Below are positions 19,636 through 28,828 of a stretch of DNA of 64,000 bases, piece by piece. This DNA is from Streptomyces sp. YPW6. Lineage in GTDB: Bacteria > Actinomycetota > Actinomycetes > Streptomycetales > Streptomycetaceae. Where the stretch lies: positions 248,001-312,000 of the forward strand of contig NZ_CP076457.1 in NCBI RefSeq assembly GCF_018866325.1. The letters run 5' to 3'. The position numbers and the translations under genes are program-made. The stretch's first letter is position 1, and every line of letters starts with the position of its first letter. The notes under the pieces are model-generated. The model saw nothing but the letters and a program-made list of their open reading frames with translations, searched no databases and was not told the DNA's origin.

Positions 19636-20868
19636 GTGACCGAGACCGGAGACACCCGATCCGCGGACGGCGCGGCAGGCGGCGCGGAGCGGGAAGCACC
19701 GCCGGGCCGGCTCCAGCGCCTGATGCGCTTCGTCCCCCTGCTCGCCCCCGTCCTGCTGTGGGCCGTGCCGTGCTGGATCCTCCTGCACACCGGTCAGCGC
19801 TGGCCGCTGCCCGTCGCACCGGCCGGCACCGCGCTGTTCGTCCTCGGCATGGCCGGTATGCCGTTCGCGATGGCACGGGGGCACGGCAGGCGTCAGCAGG
19901 ACGGGGCCGCGATCGTCGGGGACACGCTGCTCGGCGTCATATGGGTCCTGTTCACCTGGTCCGTACTGCTCGGCGTCCTGCTGCGGCTCACCCTGACCGT
20001 GGCCGGCGTCGGGGAGGGGCAGGACCGGGCGCGGATCGTCACCTGGGCCGTCCTCGGCGTCTCCGCCGCGCTGCTCGCCCGGGGGTACGCCGAGGCCCGG
20101 CGCGTGCCGCGCGTCCGCCGGCTCGACGTGGAACTGCCCCGCCTGGGAACCGGGCTGGACGGCACCCGCGTCGTCCTGATCACCGACACCCACTACGGTC
20201 CGCTCGACCGCGCCCGCTGGTCCGCCCGCGTCTGCGAGACGGTGAACACCCTGGAGGCCGACCTCGTCTGCCACACCGGCGACATCGCGGACGGCACGGC
20301 AGAACGCCGCCGGGCCCAGGCCGCTCCCCTCGGCACGGTGCGGGCCACCCGGGCCCGGGTCTACGTCACCGGCAACCACGAGTACTACAGCGAGGCCCAG
20401 GGCTGGGTCGATCTGATGGACGAACTGGGGTGGGAGCCACTGCGCAACCGCCATCTGCTGCTCGAACGCGGTGGTGACACCCTCGTGGTCGCCGGCGTCG
20501 ACGACGTCACCGCCGAGTCCTCCGGGCTGGCGGGCCACCGCACCGACCTGACGGAAGCCCTCGACGGCGCCGATCCCGCCCTGCCCGTCCTGCTCCTCGC
20601 CCATCAGCCCAAGTTCATCGACCGCGCGGCGGCCCACGGCATCGACCTCCAACTGTCCGGCCACACCCACGGCGGCCAGATCTGGCCCTTCCACCACCTG
20701 GTCCGCGTCGACCAGCCGGCCGTCGCGGGGCTCAGCCGCCACGGTGCGCGGACCTTGCTCTACACCAGCCGCGGCACGGGCTTCTGGGGGCCGCCCTTCC
20801 GGGTCTTCGCCCCCAGCGAGATCACCCTGCTCGTCCTCCGGTCCCCCCGGGAGGCCGCCCCGTCCTGA
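19636..20868 (+). CDS. Membrane-anchored metallophosphoesterase
   Basis: The 410-residue protein starts at GTG 5 nt after GGGAGGG. Its N-terminal half has three to four predicted membrane helices (LLAPVLLWAVPCWILL near 40, FVLGMAGMPFAMA, LLGVIWVLFTWSVLLGVLLRL, IVTWAVLGVSAALLA). The C-terminal half (about 155-400) is a calcineurin-like phosphoesterase with metal ligands in DTHYG, HTGDIADG, GNHEYY and SGHTHGGQ. This is the YkuE/YaeI-like membrane phosphoesterase layout; members act on lipid or nucleotide phosphates. The substrate is unknown. It is transcribed alone, upstream of a TetR gene. Confidence 0.9.
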   Translation: MTETGDTRSADGAAGGAEREAPPGRLQRLMRFVPLLAPVLLWAVPCWILLHTGQRWPLPVAPAGTALFVLGMAGMPFAMARGHGRRQQDGAAIVGDTLLGVIWVLFTWSVLLGVLLRLTLTVAGVGEGQDRARIVTWAVLGVSAALLARGYAEARRVPRVRRLDVELPRLGTGLDGTRVVLITDTHYGPLDRARWSARVCETVNTLEADLVCHTGDIADGTAERRRAQAAPLGTVRATRARVYVTGNHEYYSEAQGWVDLMDELGWEPLRNRHLLLERGGDTLVVAGVDDVTAESSGLAGHRTDLTEALDGADPALPVLLLAHQPKFIDRAAAHGIDLQLSGHTHGGQIWPFHHLVRVDQPAVAGLSRHGARTLLYTSRGTGFWGPPFRVFAPSEITLLVLRSPREAAPS

Positions 20869-20901
20869 AACGGACAGCGGACAGGCCATGGCCGGAACCT
20901 C

Positions 20902-20915
20902 TGAATGATGGTTCA
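20902..20915. promoter_or_regulatory. Candidate TetR operator
   Basis: TGAATGATGGTTCA is a short inverted repeat (TGAA...TTCA) 9 nt before the TetR start, in an AT-richer patch; an autoregulatory operator is the simplest reading. Confidence 0.4.
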
Positions 20916-20923
20916 CTTCTTTC

Positions 20924-21529
20924 ATGGCCTACCGCAAGACCGCCGCCGAGCTCCACCGGCTCGAAGCCGCCCGCGACCATCTCGTCCTCCGCGCCACCGA
21001 GGTGGTGGCCGAGGTCGGCTGGGCGCAGGCGTCCGTGACCGCGGTGGCCGACGCGGCCGGCATCGCCGCCGGCTCCGTCTACCAGCACTTCTCGTCCAAG
21101 TCCGCGCTGGCCGTCGAGGTCTTCCGGCGCGCCGCCGAGCGCGAGGTGGACGTGCTGGGCGAGGTCCTGCGGGGCGACGGCGACCCGGCCGACCGGGTGC
21201 GGCGGGGAGTGGAGGTGTTCGCCCGCCGCGCCCTGGAGAACCAGGGTCTGGCGTACGCGCTCCTCGCGGCGCCCGCCGAGCCGGCGGTCGGCGCGGAACG
21301 CCTGGCGTTCCGTCGCCGCTACCGGGCGCTGTTCGCCTCGGTGATCGACGAGGGAATCGCCGAAGACCGGTTTCCCGGCCAGGACGCGGAGATCACCGCC
21401 GCCGCGCTCACCGGCGCGATCGGCGAGGTCCTCGTCCACCCGCTGAGCACCCCGGCCGCGCAGGACGCGGACCTGCTCGTCGCCGGACTGACCGCCGTGG
21501 CCCTGCGCTGCGTCGGCGCGGCCCCCTGA
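20924..21529 (+). CDS. TetR/AcrR family transcriptional regulator
   Basis: The 201-residue protein has an N-terminal TetR helix-turn-helix at about 20-65 (TEVVAEVGWAQASVTAVADAAG, AAGSVYQHFSSKSAL). The ligand-binding half ends ADLLVAGLTAVALRCVG. It sits 73 nt upstream of an acyl-CoA dehydrogenase gene on the same strand, so it probably controls that gene and itself through the operator-like repeat at 20902-20915. The ligand could be an acyl-CoA; that is inference from the neighbour. Confidence 0.9.
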   Translation: MAYRKTAAELHRLEAARDHLVLRATEVVAEVGWAQASVTAVADAAGIAAGSVYQHFSSKSALAVEVFRRAAEREVDVLGEVLRGDGDPADRVRRGVEVFARRALENQGLAYALLAAPAEPAVGAERLAFRRRYRALFASVIDEGIAEDRFPGQDAEITAAALTGAIGEVLVHPLSTPAAQDADLLVAGLTAVALRCVGAAP

Positions 21530-21602
21530 ACCGGTCCGCACCTCGCCCGGCCCCGCACCCGGTGCGCCCCGCCCCGCCGTCCCGCCTTCCGGAGGAGATC
21601 CG

Positions 21603-23261
21603 ATGTCCGTGCCCACCGCACCGCGCAGCAACCCGACCGCAGTGACGCACGAGGTGACCAACCAGGCGCCACCGCTCACCGGCCACGACGCGGCCGACGA
21701 CGCGGTGCTGCTCGAAGGAGTGCGCCGCGAGGGCGCCGCCTGGCACCTGGAGGAGCTGCACCGCTTCGGGCGGTACGTCGGCGGCGAGGAGGCGCAGCAC
21801 TGGGCCGACCAGGCCAACCGGCACGAGCCGGAGCTGCGCACCCACGACCGTTTCGGCCGCCGGATCGACGAGGTCGAGTTCCACCCGGCGTACCACGCGC
21901 TGATGGCCGCCTCGGTGGGGGCGGGGCTGGCGGGCGCCGCCTGGGCCGACGAGCGCCCCGGGGCCCATGTCGCCCGCGCGGGCGGCTTCATGCTGGCCAC
22001 GATGCTGGAGCAGGGGCATCTGTGCCCGGTCTCGATGACGTACGCCGTCGTCCCGGCGCTGCGCCGCTCCCCCGGTCTGGCGAAGACGTACGAGCCGCTG
22101 CTGACCAGCCGGGTGTACGAGCCCGGGCTGAGCACCCCCACGGCCAAGCGCGGCCTGCTCGCCGGGATGGGGATGACGGAGAAGCAGGGCGGCACCGATG
22201 TGCGCGCCAACACCACGGCCGCCGTCGAACAGGCCGACGGGACCTGGCGGCTGCGCGGGCACAAGTGGTTCACGAGTGCGCCGATGAACGACCTCTTCCT
22301 GGTCCTGGCCCAGTCGCCCGGCGGTCTGTCGTGCTTCCTGGTGCCGCGGGTGCTGCCGGACGGGAGCCGGAACACCTTCCGCATCCAGCGGCTCAAGGAC
22401 AAGCTCGGCAACCGGTCCAACGCCTCCAGCGAGCCGGAGTTCGACGACACGGTGGCCTGGCTCGTCGGTGACGAGGGCAAGGGCGTGCGCACGATCATCG
22501 ACATGGTGACGATGACCCGGCTCGACTGCGTACTCGGGTCCGCCGCCGGCACACGTGCCGCGCTCGCGCAGGCGGCCCACCACGCCCGCCACCGCTCGGT
22601 GTTCGGCGTCGAGCTGATCGACCAGCCCCTGATGCGCAACGTCCTGGCGGACCTGTCCCTGGAGTCCGAGGCCGCCACCACCCTGGCCCTGCGCCTGGCG
22701 GGGGCCGCCGACCGCGCCCACCGGGGCGACGCCGGGGAGCGCGCCTTCCTCCGGCTCGCCACCGCCGTCGGCAAGTACTGGGTGTGCAAGCGGCAGCCCG
22801 TCGCGGTCGCGGAGGCCCTGGAGTGCCTCGGGGGCAACGGGTACGACGAGGCGTCCGGGATGCCCCGGCTGTACCGCGAGGCCCCGCTCAACGGCATCTG
22901 GGAGGGCTCCGGCAACGTCAACGCCCTGGACATGCTGCGGGCGTTGACGCGGGAGCCCGAGTCCCTGGAGGCATTGAGCGCCGAGATCGGGGCGGCCGCC
23001 GGGGCGGACGCGCGGCTCGACACGGCCTGGCGGGAGCTGCGGGCGGAGCTGGCCGACCCGCAGGACGCGCAGCTCCGGGCCCGCCGGGTCGTCGAACGGG
23101 CGGCTCTCGTCCTGCAGGGCTCGCTGCTGGTGCGCCATGCTCCGGCGGCGGTGGCGGACGCGTTCTGTGCGTCGCGCCTGGCCGGGGACCAGGGGCTCGC
23201 GTTCGGCACCCTTCCGGCGGGCACGGACTTCGCGGGCCTGCTGGGGCGGCTGCCGGCCTGA
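21603..23261 (+). CDS. AidB-like acyl-CoA dehydrogenase
   Basis: The 552-residue flavoprotein has the AidB-type N-terminus (HEVTNQAPPLTGHDAADDAV) and FHPAYHALM near 97. The FAD-binding region is GMGMTEKQGGTDVRAN near 190. The C-terminal dehydrogenase segment has ECLGGNGYDEASGMPRLYREAPLNGIWEGSGNVNALD near 410-445. The preferred substrate of this subfamily is uncertain (isovaleryl-CoA activity is reported for E. coli AidB, which also binds DNA in the alkylation response). It follows a TetR gene and is convergent with the TioE-like gene, with only 9 nt between stop codons. Confidence 0.92.
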   Translation: MSVPTAPRSNPTAVTHEVTNQAPPLTGHDAADDAVLLEGVRREGAAWHLEELHRFGRYVGGEEAQHWADQANRHEPELRTHDRFGRRIDEVEFHPAYHALMAASVGAGLAGAAWADERPGAHVARAGGFMLATMLEQGHLCPVSMTYAVVPALRRSPGLAKTYEPLLTSRVYEPGLSTPTAKRGLLAGMGMTEKQGGTDVRANTTAAVEQADGTWRLRGHKWFTSAPMNDLFLVLAQSPGGLSCFLVPRVLPDGSRNTFRIQRLKDKLGNRSNASSEPEFDDTVAWLVGDEGKGVRTIIDMVTMTRLDCVLGSAAGTRAALAQAAHHARHRSVFGVELIDQPLMRNVLADLSLESEAATTLALRLAGAADRAHRGDAGERAFLRLATAVGKYWVCKRQPVAVAEALECLGGNGYDEASGMPRLYREAPLNGIWEGSGNVNALDMLRALTREPESLEALSAEIGAAAGADARLDTAWRELRAELADPQDAQLRARRVVERAALVLQGSLLVRHAPAAVADAFCASRLAGDQGLAFGTLPAGTDFAGLLGRLPA

Positions 23262-23270
23262 CCGGTCCGC

Positions 23271-24045
23271 TCAGGCGCCGTTCGGCCGGTGCGGGCTCAG
23301 CGCCCGTACCGGCCCTTCACGTTCGCGGAGATAGCCGTCCAGCTCAGCGGCCCCGGCCAGCAGGGCGCGCCCGCGGGCCGTCAGCCGTGCGTGCCAGTCG
23401 CGCAGGGTGGCGGCGAGCGGCTCCGGACCGCCGGCCGCCCGCACGCGGGCGATGAGGGGGGGCGATCTGCGCCAGGCCGTGGCCGCCCCGCCGGAGCTGG
23501 TGAGCCAGCGCGGCGTCCCGTACGTCGGCCGCGTCGTACACCCGGTATCCGGTCCGCGGGTCCCGGCGCGGGGTCACCAGCCCGGCCCGCTCCCACGTGC
23601 GCAGCGTGGCGGGCACGATGCCCAGCTTCGCCGCGAGCGGTCCGACGAACATCGCGCCGGGACCCGCCCCGTCGTCGGGTGCGGGCACGGCCGGCGACCC
23701 CAGGTCCCGCAGGGCTCCTTCCACGGCGTCCAGGGTCCGGCGGTCCTCCAGGAGCTGGGCGTGGCTCCCGTCGACGAGGCCGAACGCCTCCGCCGGTGCG
23801 TCGCTGTTCACCGCCCGCATGATCGCGGTCGCGGTCGCGTGCCCGTGGCCGGGGACCAGGGCGAGGAACGTTCCCAGGGCGACCGCGTGCAGCGGGGTGT
23901 AGGTGCGGTAGCCGTGGGCGGTGCGCCCGGCGGGCGGGAGGATTCCCGCCGCTTCGTAGTTCCTCACCGCCTGGGTCGACACTCCGTGGCGACGGGCCAG
24001 GTCGACCGGGCGCAGGCGACCCGCTGTTTGAAGGTTCTTCGCCAT
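23271..24045 (-). pseudogene. TioE-like regulator with two MerR domains, frameshifted in a G7 run
   Basis: From ATG 24043-24045 the frame gives one MerR helix-turn-helix (residues 11-75: PVDLARRHGVSTQAVRNYEAAGILPP) and a second near 137-205 (VGPLAAKLGIVPATLRTWERAGLVTP). At a run of seven G (23456-23462; C on the coding strand) the frame breaks. Removing one base restores LIARVRAAGGPEPLAATLRDWHARL to a stop at 23271-23273, 8 nt from the neighbouring stop. Two MerR domains in one chain is the TioE arrangement. It is divergent from the erythromycin-esterase-like gene and probably controls it. The extra base may be a sequencing error, so the gene may be intact. Confidence 0.75.
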
Positions 24046-24083
24046 GCTCCCGAGGATATCTCGCAGAAGTTTCCACCGAAGGT

Positions 24084-24099
24084 TCAACGATACGGTTGA
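24084..24099. promoter_or_regulatory. Candidate MerR-type operator in 58-bp divergent promoter
   Basis: TCAAC-GATACG-GTTGA is an inverted repeat in the AT-richer gap between the TioE-like gene and the esterase-like gene, ending 4 nt before the esterase ATG. It is the obvious regulator site, but the exact binding site is unproved. Confidence 0.4.
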
Positions 24100-24103
24100 T
24101 GTC

Positions 24104-25306
24104 ATGGTCAACGACATCGAGGACATCGCCCATGCCGTCGAAGCAGCCTCCGCCATGGGGCTGTTCGCCTCGCCGCCCCGGATCCTGGCCCTGGGTGAGC
24201 CCACCCACGGTGTGGACACCCCGCTCCGCCTGCGCAACGGCCTCTTCCGGCAGCTGGTCGAGCAGGAGGGGTACCGGACCATCGCCGTCGAGAGCGACTG
24301 CGTGGCCGGGCTCCTCGTGGACGCCTACGTGACGACGGGCGCGGGCGCCCTGGACGACGTGCTGGAGCACGGGTTCAGCCACGGTCTCGGAGTGTCCGCG
24401 GCGCAGCGTGAACTGGTCTGCTGGATGCGCGCGTTCAACGACGGCCGGCCGGCGTCCGACCAGGTCCGGTTCGCCGGCTTCGACGGTCCGCTGGAGATGG
24501 CCTGGGCCGCGAGTCCCCGCGCCACCCTCACGGCGCTGCACCGCACGCTCACCGACCACGTCGGCCCGGGGCTCGTCCCCTGCACCGCCGAGACGCTCGA
24601 TCGTCTGCTCGGCCCCGACGACCGGTGGACCGACCCCGAGGCGATGCTGAACCCGACCGCGTCCTTCGGCCGGTCGGCCGAGGCCCGGGAACTGCGGCTG
24701 CTCGCCGATGACCTGGAGGCGCTGCTCCACTCCTGGGCGCCGCACCTGATCGCGGCGACCTCACGGGAGGCGTTCGACCGGGCGCGGCTTCGGGCGCGGA
24801 CCGCTTCGGGGCTTCTGCGCTACCACCGCAAGATGGCCGACGCCTCAGCGGACCGGCTGGCGCGGCTGTCGGGCCTGCGGGACGAGATGATGGCCGGCAA
24901 CCTCCTCGCGCTCGCGGAGCGGGGGCCGCTTCTCGTCCACGCGCACAACAGCCATCTCCAGCGCGACCTCAGCTCGGTGCGGATGGGCGGGCAGCGGCTG
25001 GAGTGGTGGAGCGCGGGCGCCCTCGTGCACAGCCGCCTGGGAGAGGAGTACGGCTTCCTGGCCACCGCCTTCGGCACACTGCGGCACCAGGGCGTGGACG
25101 TCCCGCCGCCGGACACCGTCGAAGGAGCCCTGTACGCGCTCCCGGCCCCGACCTTCCTGGTGAGCGGCCCCGAGGCGGCCTCCGTCCTCTCCGCCACGGG
25201 CCCCGTACGGCGGACGTCCCCCTACTTCGGCTATGCGCCCCTCGACCCCGCGCACCTGGCCCGTGTCGACGGGGTCGTGTTCATGAAGGACGTCCCCGAG
25301 GGCTGA
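24104..25306 (+). CDS. Erythromycin esterase family protein
   Basis: The 400-residue protein starts at ATG 24104 (MVNDIEDIAHAVEAAS). Family hallmarks are LGEPTHGVDTPLRLRNGLFRQLVE near 35-58, AVESDCVAGLLVDAY near 65, an acidic/His core in HSHGLG-like segments and LVHAHNSHLQRD near 285. Ere-type members hydrolyse macrolide lactones; many Streptomyces homologues have unknown substrates. It is divergent from a double-MerR regulator across 58 bp, typical of a drug-inducible detoxification gene. Macrolide activity cannot be claimed from sequence alone. Confidence 0.88.
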   Translation: MVNDIEDIAHAVEAASAMGLFASPPRILALGEPTHGVDTPLRLRNGLFRQLVEQEGYRTIAVESDCVAGLLVDAYVTTGAGALDDVLEHGFSHGLGVSAAQRELVCWMRAFNDGRPASDQVRFAGFDGPLEMAWAASPRATLTALHRTLTDHVGPGLVPCTAETLDRLLGPDDRWTDPEAMLNPTASFGRSAEARELRLLADDLEALLHSWAPHLIAATSREAFDRARLRARTASGLLRYHRKMADASADRLARLSGLRDEMMAGNLLALAERGPLLVHAHNSHLQRDLSSVRMGGQRLEWWSAGALVHSRLGEEYGFLATAFGTLRHQGVDVPPPDTVEGALYALPAPTFLVSGPEAASVLSATGPVRRTSPYFGYAPLDPAHLARVDGVVFMKDVPEG

Positions 25307-25404
25307 GGCAACCCGTCCCGGTCGGCGGCACCGGGCCCGCACATCCGGCGGGTGAATGACCGTTCGGCCAGGAATAGCCGGGCCGGACCGTTGTTGATCA
25401 CATC

Positions 25405-26304
25405 ATGACTTCTGAGATGGCGGGAACGGGCAGCGCTTTCGGACGCGTGGGGATCTGGAGCGGCGCCCTGCACCTGTCACGCGTGGACGACACGGGCGGA
25501 AAGGCAGCCGCCGAGGCGCTCGCCGAACTCGAGGAGCTGGGGTACGGCACCGTCTGGATCGGGGGCAGTCCGACGCCCGGGGACGCCGCCGCCGTCGTGG
25601 CCGCCACCCGGTCGATCACCGTGGCCACCGGCATCCTGAGCATCTGGAACCACACGGCGGAGGAGGTGGCGGCCGCGGTGTCGGCTATCGATCCCGGCGC
25701 GCGCCGCCGCTTCGTCCTCGGACTGGGCGTCAGCCACGGCCCGATGGCGCCCCGGTACGCGAAGCCGTACAGCGCGATGACGGCCTACCTCGACGCGCTC
25801 GACGCCGCCGAACCGTCCGTGGGATCCGGTCATCGGGTCCTGGCGGCTCTCGGGCCGAAGATGCTGGAGCTCGCGGCGGACCGGTCGCTGGGGGCGCACC
25901 CCTATCTCGTCACCACCGAGCACACCGCCCGGGCCCGTGCGGCGCTCGGCCCCGACGCGCTGCTCGCCCCGGAGCTGACCGCGGTGCTGGACACCGACCT
26001 CGACCGGGCCCGGAGCACCGCGCGGGCGATGCTGGGCAGGTATCTCCAGCTGCCCAACTACACCGCCAACCTGCTGCGCCTCGGGTTCACGGAAGGCGAC
26101 TTCGAGGGCGGCGGCAGCGTCCGGCTCCTCCACGCGCTCTTCGCGCTGGGGGACGCGGAGGAGGTGAAGCGCCGGACGCGGGAGTACCTCGACGCGGGCG
26201 CGGACCATGTCGCGCTGCAGGTGCTCACCGCCGACGAGGGCGGCGCCGGCCTGCCGCGCGCCGAATGGCGCGAGCTGGCACAGGCGTTCGGCTCCGGCCT
26301 CTGA
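25405..26304 (+). CDS. Luciferase-like F420-dependent oxidoreductase (TIGR03620-type)
   Basis: The 299-residue LLM-family protein has FGRVGIWSGALHL at the N-terminus, ELEELGYGTVWIGGSP near 48-63, TVATGILSIWNHTAEEVA near 72-90 and LGLGVSHGP near 112. This is the pattern of the actinobacterial TIGR03620 subfamily, generally F420-linked. It is shorter than most LLM enzymes. The gene stands alone between the esterase-like gene and the DeoR regulator. Cofactor is inferred from the family; substrate unknown. Confidence 0.85.
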   Translation: MTSEMAGTGSAFGRVGIWSGALHLSRVDDTGGKAAAEALAELEELGYGTVWIGGSPTPGDAAAVVAATRSITVATGILSIWNHTAEEVAAAVSAIDPGARRRFVLGLGVSHGPMAPRYAKPYSAMTAYLDALDAAEPSVGSGHRVLAALGPKMLELAADRSLGAHPYLVTTEHTARARAALGPDALLAPELTAVLDTDLDRARSTARAMLGRYLQLPNYTANLLRLGFTEGDFEGGGSVRLLHALFALGDAEEVKRRTREYLDAGADHVALQVLTADEGGAGLPRAEWRELAQAFGSGL

Positions 26305-26508
26305 CAGCCGGCGCGACACCCCCGTCCCGCGATTCGGGCGCCATTCGGGCGGCGAACACGTGAAAGCGGGCGGCCCGGACGGCCGACACGGCGGCCGTCC
26401 GGGCCTGACCTGCGCTGTCGCACCCGGAAAACGGGCACGAACGGGCCGAGGGGATTCGGTGAAGCGGCTGGTCGTGGCCCCTGGACTGCTTGTACAAACG
26501 ACACATGA

Positions 26509-26544
26509 GCCCGAACGGACCATCGGGCTCCGCCCGAAACGGGC
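26509..26544. promoter_or_regulatory. Inverted repeats upstream of the DeoR regulator
   Basis: GCCCGA-N8-TCGGGC (26509-26528) and GCCCG-AAA-CGGGC (26532-26544) lie 26-61 nt upstream of the regulator's GTG start. Related CCGAA/ACGGGC pieces also occur around 26427-26449. They could be autoregulatory DeoR operators. Confidence 0.4.
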
Positions 26545-26569
26545 GCAGCAGCGACCAGGGAAGTGCACC

Positions 26570-27331
26570 GTGGACACCGAGGAACGCCGCCGGGGAATTC
26601 TGGACACGGCCCGGCGGGAGGGATCGGTCGGCGTGAACGCCCTCGCGGACCTGTTCCAGGTGGCCAAGGAGACCGTCCGCCGCGATCTGCACGTCCTGGA
26701 GGAGCACGGGCTCGTCCGCCGGACCCACGGGGGCGCCTACCCGGTGGAGTCGGCCGGCTTCGAGACCACGCTCGCCGTCCGCACCACCCGTAACGTTCCG
26801 CAGAAGTCGCGCATCGCGGCCGCCGCGGCCGATCTGCTCGGTGACGCCGAGACGGTCTTCGTCGACGAGGGCTTCACCCCGCAGCTCGTCGCCGAGGCGC
26901 TGCCCCAGGACCGGCCGCTGACCGTGGTCACCGCGTCCCTGGCCGTCGCCACCTCCCTCGCCGGGGTCGAGAAGACCTCGGTGCTGCTGCTGGGCGGCCG
27001 GGTCCGGGGTTCGACCATGGCGACCGTCGACCACTGGGCCTCCCGGATGCTCTCCGAGTTCGTCATCGACCTGGCCTACCTCGGGGCCAACGGCATCTCC
27101 CGCGAGTACGGTCTGACCACCCCCGATCCCGCTGTCGCCGAGGTCAAGGCGCAGGCGTTGCGCAGTTCGCGGCGGAGGGTCTTCGCCGGGATCCACAGCA
27201 AGTTCGGGGCGGTGAGCTTCTGCCGGTTCGCGGGGGTCGGTGACTTCGAGGCGATCGTCACCGACGCCGGTCTCCCCTCGGCCGAGGCCCAGCGCTACTC
27301 CCTGCTCGGCCCCCAGGTCATCCGCGTCTGA
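26570..27331 (+). CDS. DeoR/GlpR family transcriptional regulator
   Basis: The 253-residue protein starts at GTG (MDTEERRRGILDTARREGSVGVNALADLF). Its N-terminal DeoR helix-turn-helix is VAKETVRRDLHVLEEHGLVRRTHGGAYPVE. The C-terminal DeoRC sugar-phosphate sensor contains VFVDEGFTPQLVAEAL and LGGRVRGSTMATVDHWA. Members sense phosphorylated sugars. It lies 132 nt upstream of the polyol operon on the same strand, so the ligand is probably the sugar phosphate made by that operon's PfkB kinase. Confidence 0.92.
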   Translation: MDTEERRRGILDTARREGSVGVNALADLFQVAKETVRRDLHVLEEHGLVRRTHGGAYPVESAGFETTLAVRTTRNVPQKSRIAAAAADLLGDAETVFVDEGFTPQLVAEALPQDRPLTVVTASLAVATSLAGVEKTSVLLLGGRVRGSTMATVDHWASRMLSEFVIDLAYLGANGISREYGLTTPDPAVAEVKAQALRSSRRRVFAGIHSKFGAVSFCRFAGVGDFEAIVTDAGLPSAEAQRYSLLGPQVIRV

Positions 27332-27463
27332 CCGTCCCCACCGCCCGTGTCCCCGTCCGCGGGACGCACCTTTCACCGCTCCGCTCCCCCACCCGCCGGG
27401 GCGTGGCTCGCCATGCCCTTGTCCACCCGATCGCCGAGCCGCTACGACTGATCAGGAGCCCCC

Positions 27464-28828
27464 ATGCCTCATCCCGGACGCCGCCGACCACGTATGCGGG
27501 GGCGGACGTGTGCCGTGACCGCCGCACTGGCCCTGCTCGCCACCGGCTGCGCCGGAGCGGGCGGGACCTCCTTCGGGGGCGGCGACGCGCTGAACGTCCT
27601 GATGGTGAACAACCCGCAGATGGTCGAACTGCAGAAGCTGACCGCGAAGCACTTCACGGAGGAGACCGGCATCAAGGTCCACTTCACGGTGCTGCCCGAG
27701 AACGACGTGCGCGACAAGATCAGCCAGGACTTCTCCAACCAGGCCGGACAGTACGACATCGCCACCATCAGCAACTTCGAGCTGCCGTTCTTCGCGAAGA
27801 ACGGCTGGCTGCACCCTCTCGACGACTACGCCGCGGCCGACACCGCCTTCGACCAGGACGACATCCTGGAGCCGCTGCGGCAGTCGCTGACCGCCGAGGA
27901 CGGCAGGCTCTACGCCCAGCCGTTCTACGGCGAGTCGTCCTTCCTGATGTACCGCAAGGACGTCTTCGAGAAGCAGGGCCTCACCATGCCCGAGAAGCCG
28001 ACCTGGGAGCAGGTGGCGCAGCTCGCCGAGCGGACGGACGGGGCGGAGCGCGGGATGAAGGGCATCTGTCTGCGCGGGCTGCCCGGCTGGGGTGAGGTCA
28101 TCGCCCCGCTGACCACCGTCGTCAACACGATGGGCGGCACCTGGTTCACCGAGGACTGGGAACCGCGCCTGACCGCACCGGAGTTCAAGAAGGCGACGAA
28201 GTTCTACGTCGATCTCGTGCGTGAGCACGGGGAGCTGGGCGCCCCGCAGTCGGGGTACGCGGAGTGTCTGAACAACATGACACAGGGCAAGACCGCCATG
28301 TGGTACGACGCCACGGCGGGCGCCGGTTCCCTGGAGGCAGAGGGCTCTCCGGTCAAGGGGAAGATCGGGTACGTCCCCGCCCCGGTGGAGCGGACCGAGA
28401 GCTCGGGCTGGCTCTACACGTGGGCCTGGGGCCTGCAGAAGGCGTCCAGGAAGGCCGACGACGCGTGGAAGTTCGTCTCCTGGGCCTCCGGCAAGGAGTA
28501 CGAGGAGCTCGTCGGCGCCACCAGCGGCTGGTCCAACGTCCCCGCGGGCAAACGGGCTTCCACCTACGCCAACCCCGACTACCGGGCGGAGGCGGGGGCG
28601 TTCGCCGACGTCACCGAGCGGGCCATATCCGAGGCCGACCCGAAGAACCCGGGTACCCAGCCCCGCCCGACGGCGGGCATCCAGTTCGTCGGCGTACCGG
28701 AGTTCACCGATCTGGGCACCCGGGTGGCGCAGGAGATCAGCGCCGCCATCGCGGGCCGCCAGTCGGTGGACGCCGCGCTCGCCGCGTCCCAGAAGCTGGC
28801 CGAGAAGGTAGCGGAGGAGTACCGATGA
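27464..28828 (+). CDS. Sorbitol/mannitol-type ABC transporter substrate-binding lipoprotein
   Basis: The 454-residue protein has a lipoprotein signal: basic N-terminus, hydrophobic stretch, lipobox LLATGC with Cys29. The mature part is an SBP_bac_1 fold (VLMVNNPQMVELQKLTAKHF, QYDIATISNFELPFFAKNGWLHPLDDY, AQPFYGESSFLMYRKDVFEKQGL). The length and the dehydrogenase/kinase neighbours fit the polyol SmoE-like group. It is anchored outside the membrane to capture the sugar alcohol. AGGAG precedes the start. The stop overlaps the next gene by 4 nt. Confidence 0.92.
   Translation: MPHPGRRRPRMRGRTCAVTAALALLATGCAGAGGTSFGGGDALNVLMVNNPQMVELQKLTAKHFTEETGIKVHFTVLPENDVRDKISQDFSNQAGQYDIATISNFELPFFAKNGWLHPLDDYAAADTAFDQDDILEPLRQSLTAEDGRLYAQPFYGESSFLMYRKDVFEKQGLTMPEKPTWEQVAQLAERTDGAERGMKGICLRGLPGWGEVIAPLTTVVNTMGGTWFTEDWEPRLTAPEFKKATKFYVDLVREHGELGAPQSGYAECLNNMTQGKTAMWYDATAGAGSLEAEGSPVKGKIGYVPAPVERTESSGWLYTWAWGLQKASRKADDAWKFVSWASGKEYEELVGATSGWSNVPAGKRASTYANPDYRAEAGAFADVTERAISEADPKNPGTQPRPTAGIQFVGVPEFTDLGTRVAQEISAAIAGRQSVDAALAASQKLAEKVAEEYR

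Noticed and set aside
19571..19639. 22-codon upstream frame overlapping the phosphoesterase GTG start
   Set aside because: A weak ribosome site and no family signal; overlap by chance is likely in GC-rich DNA.
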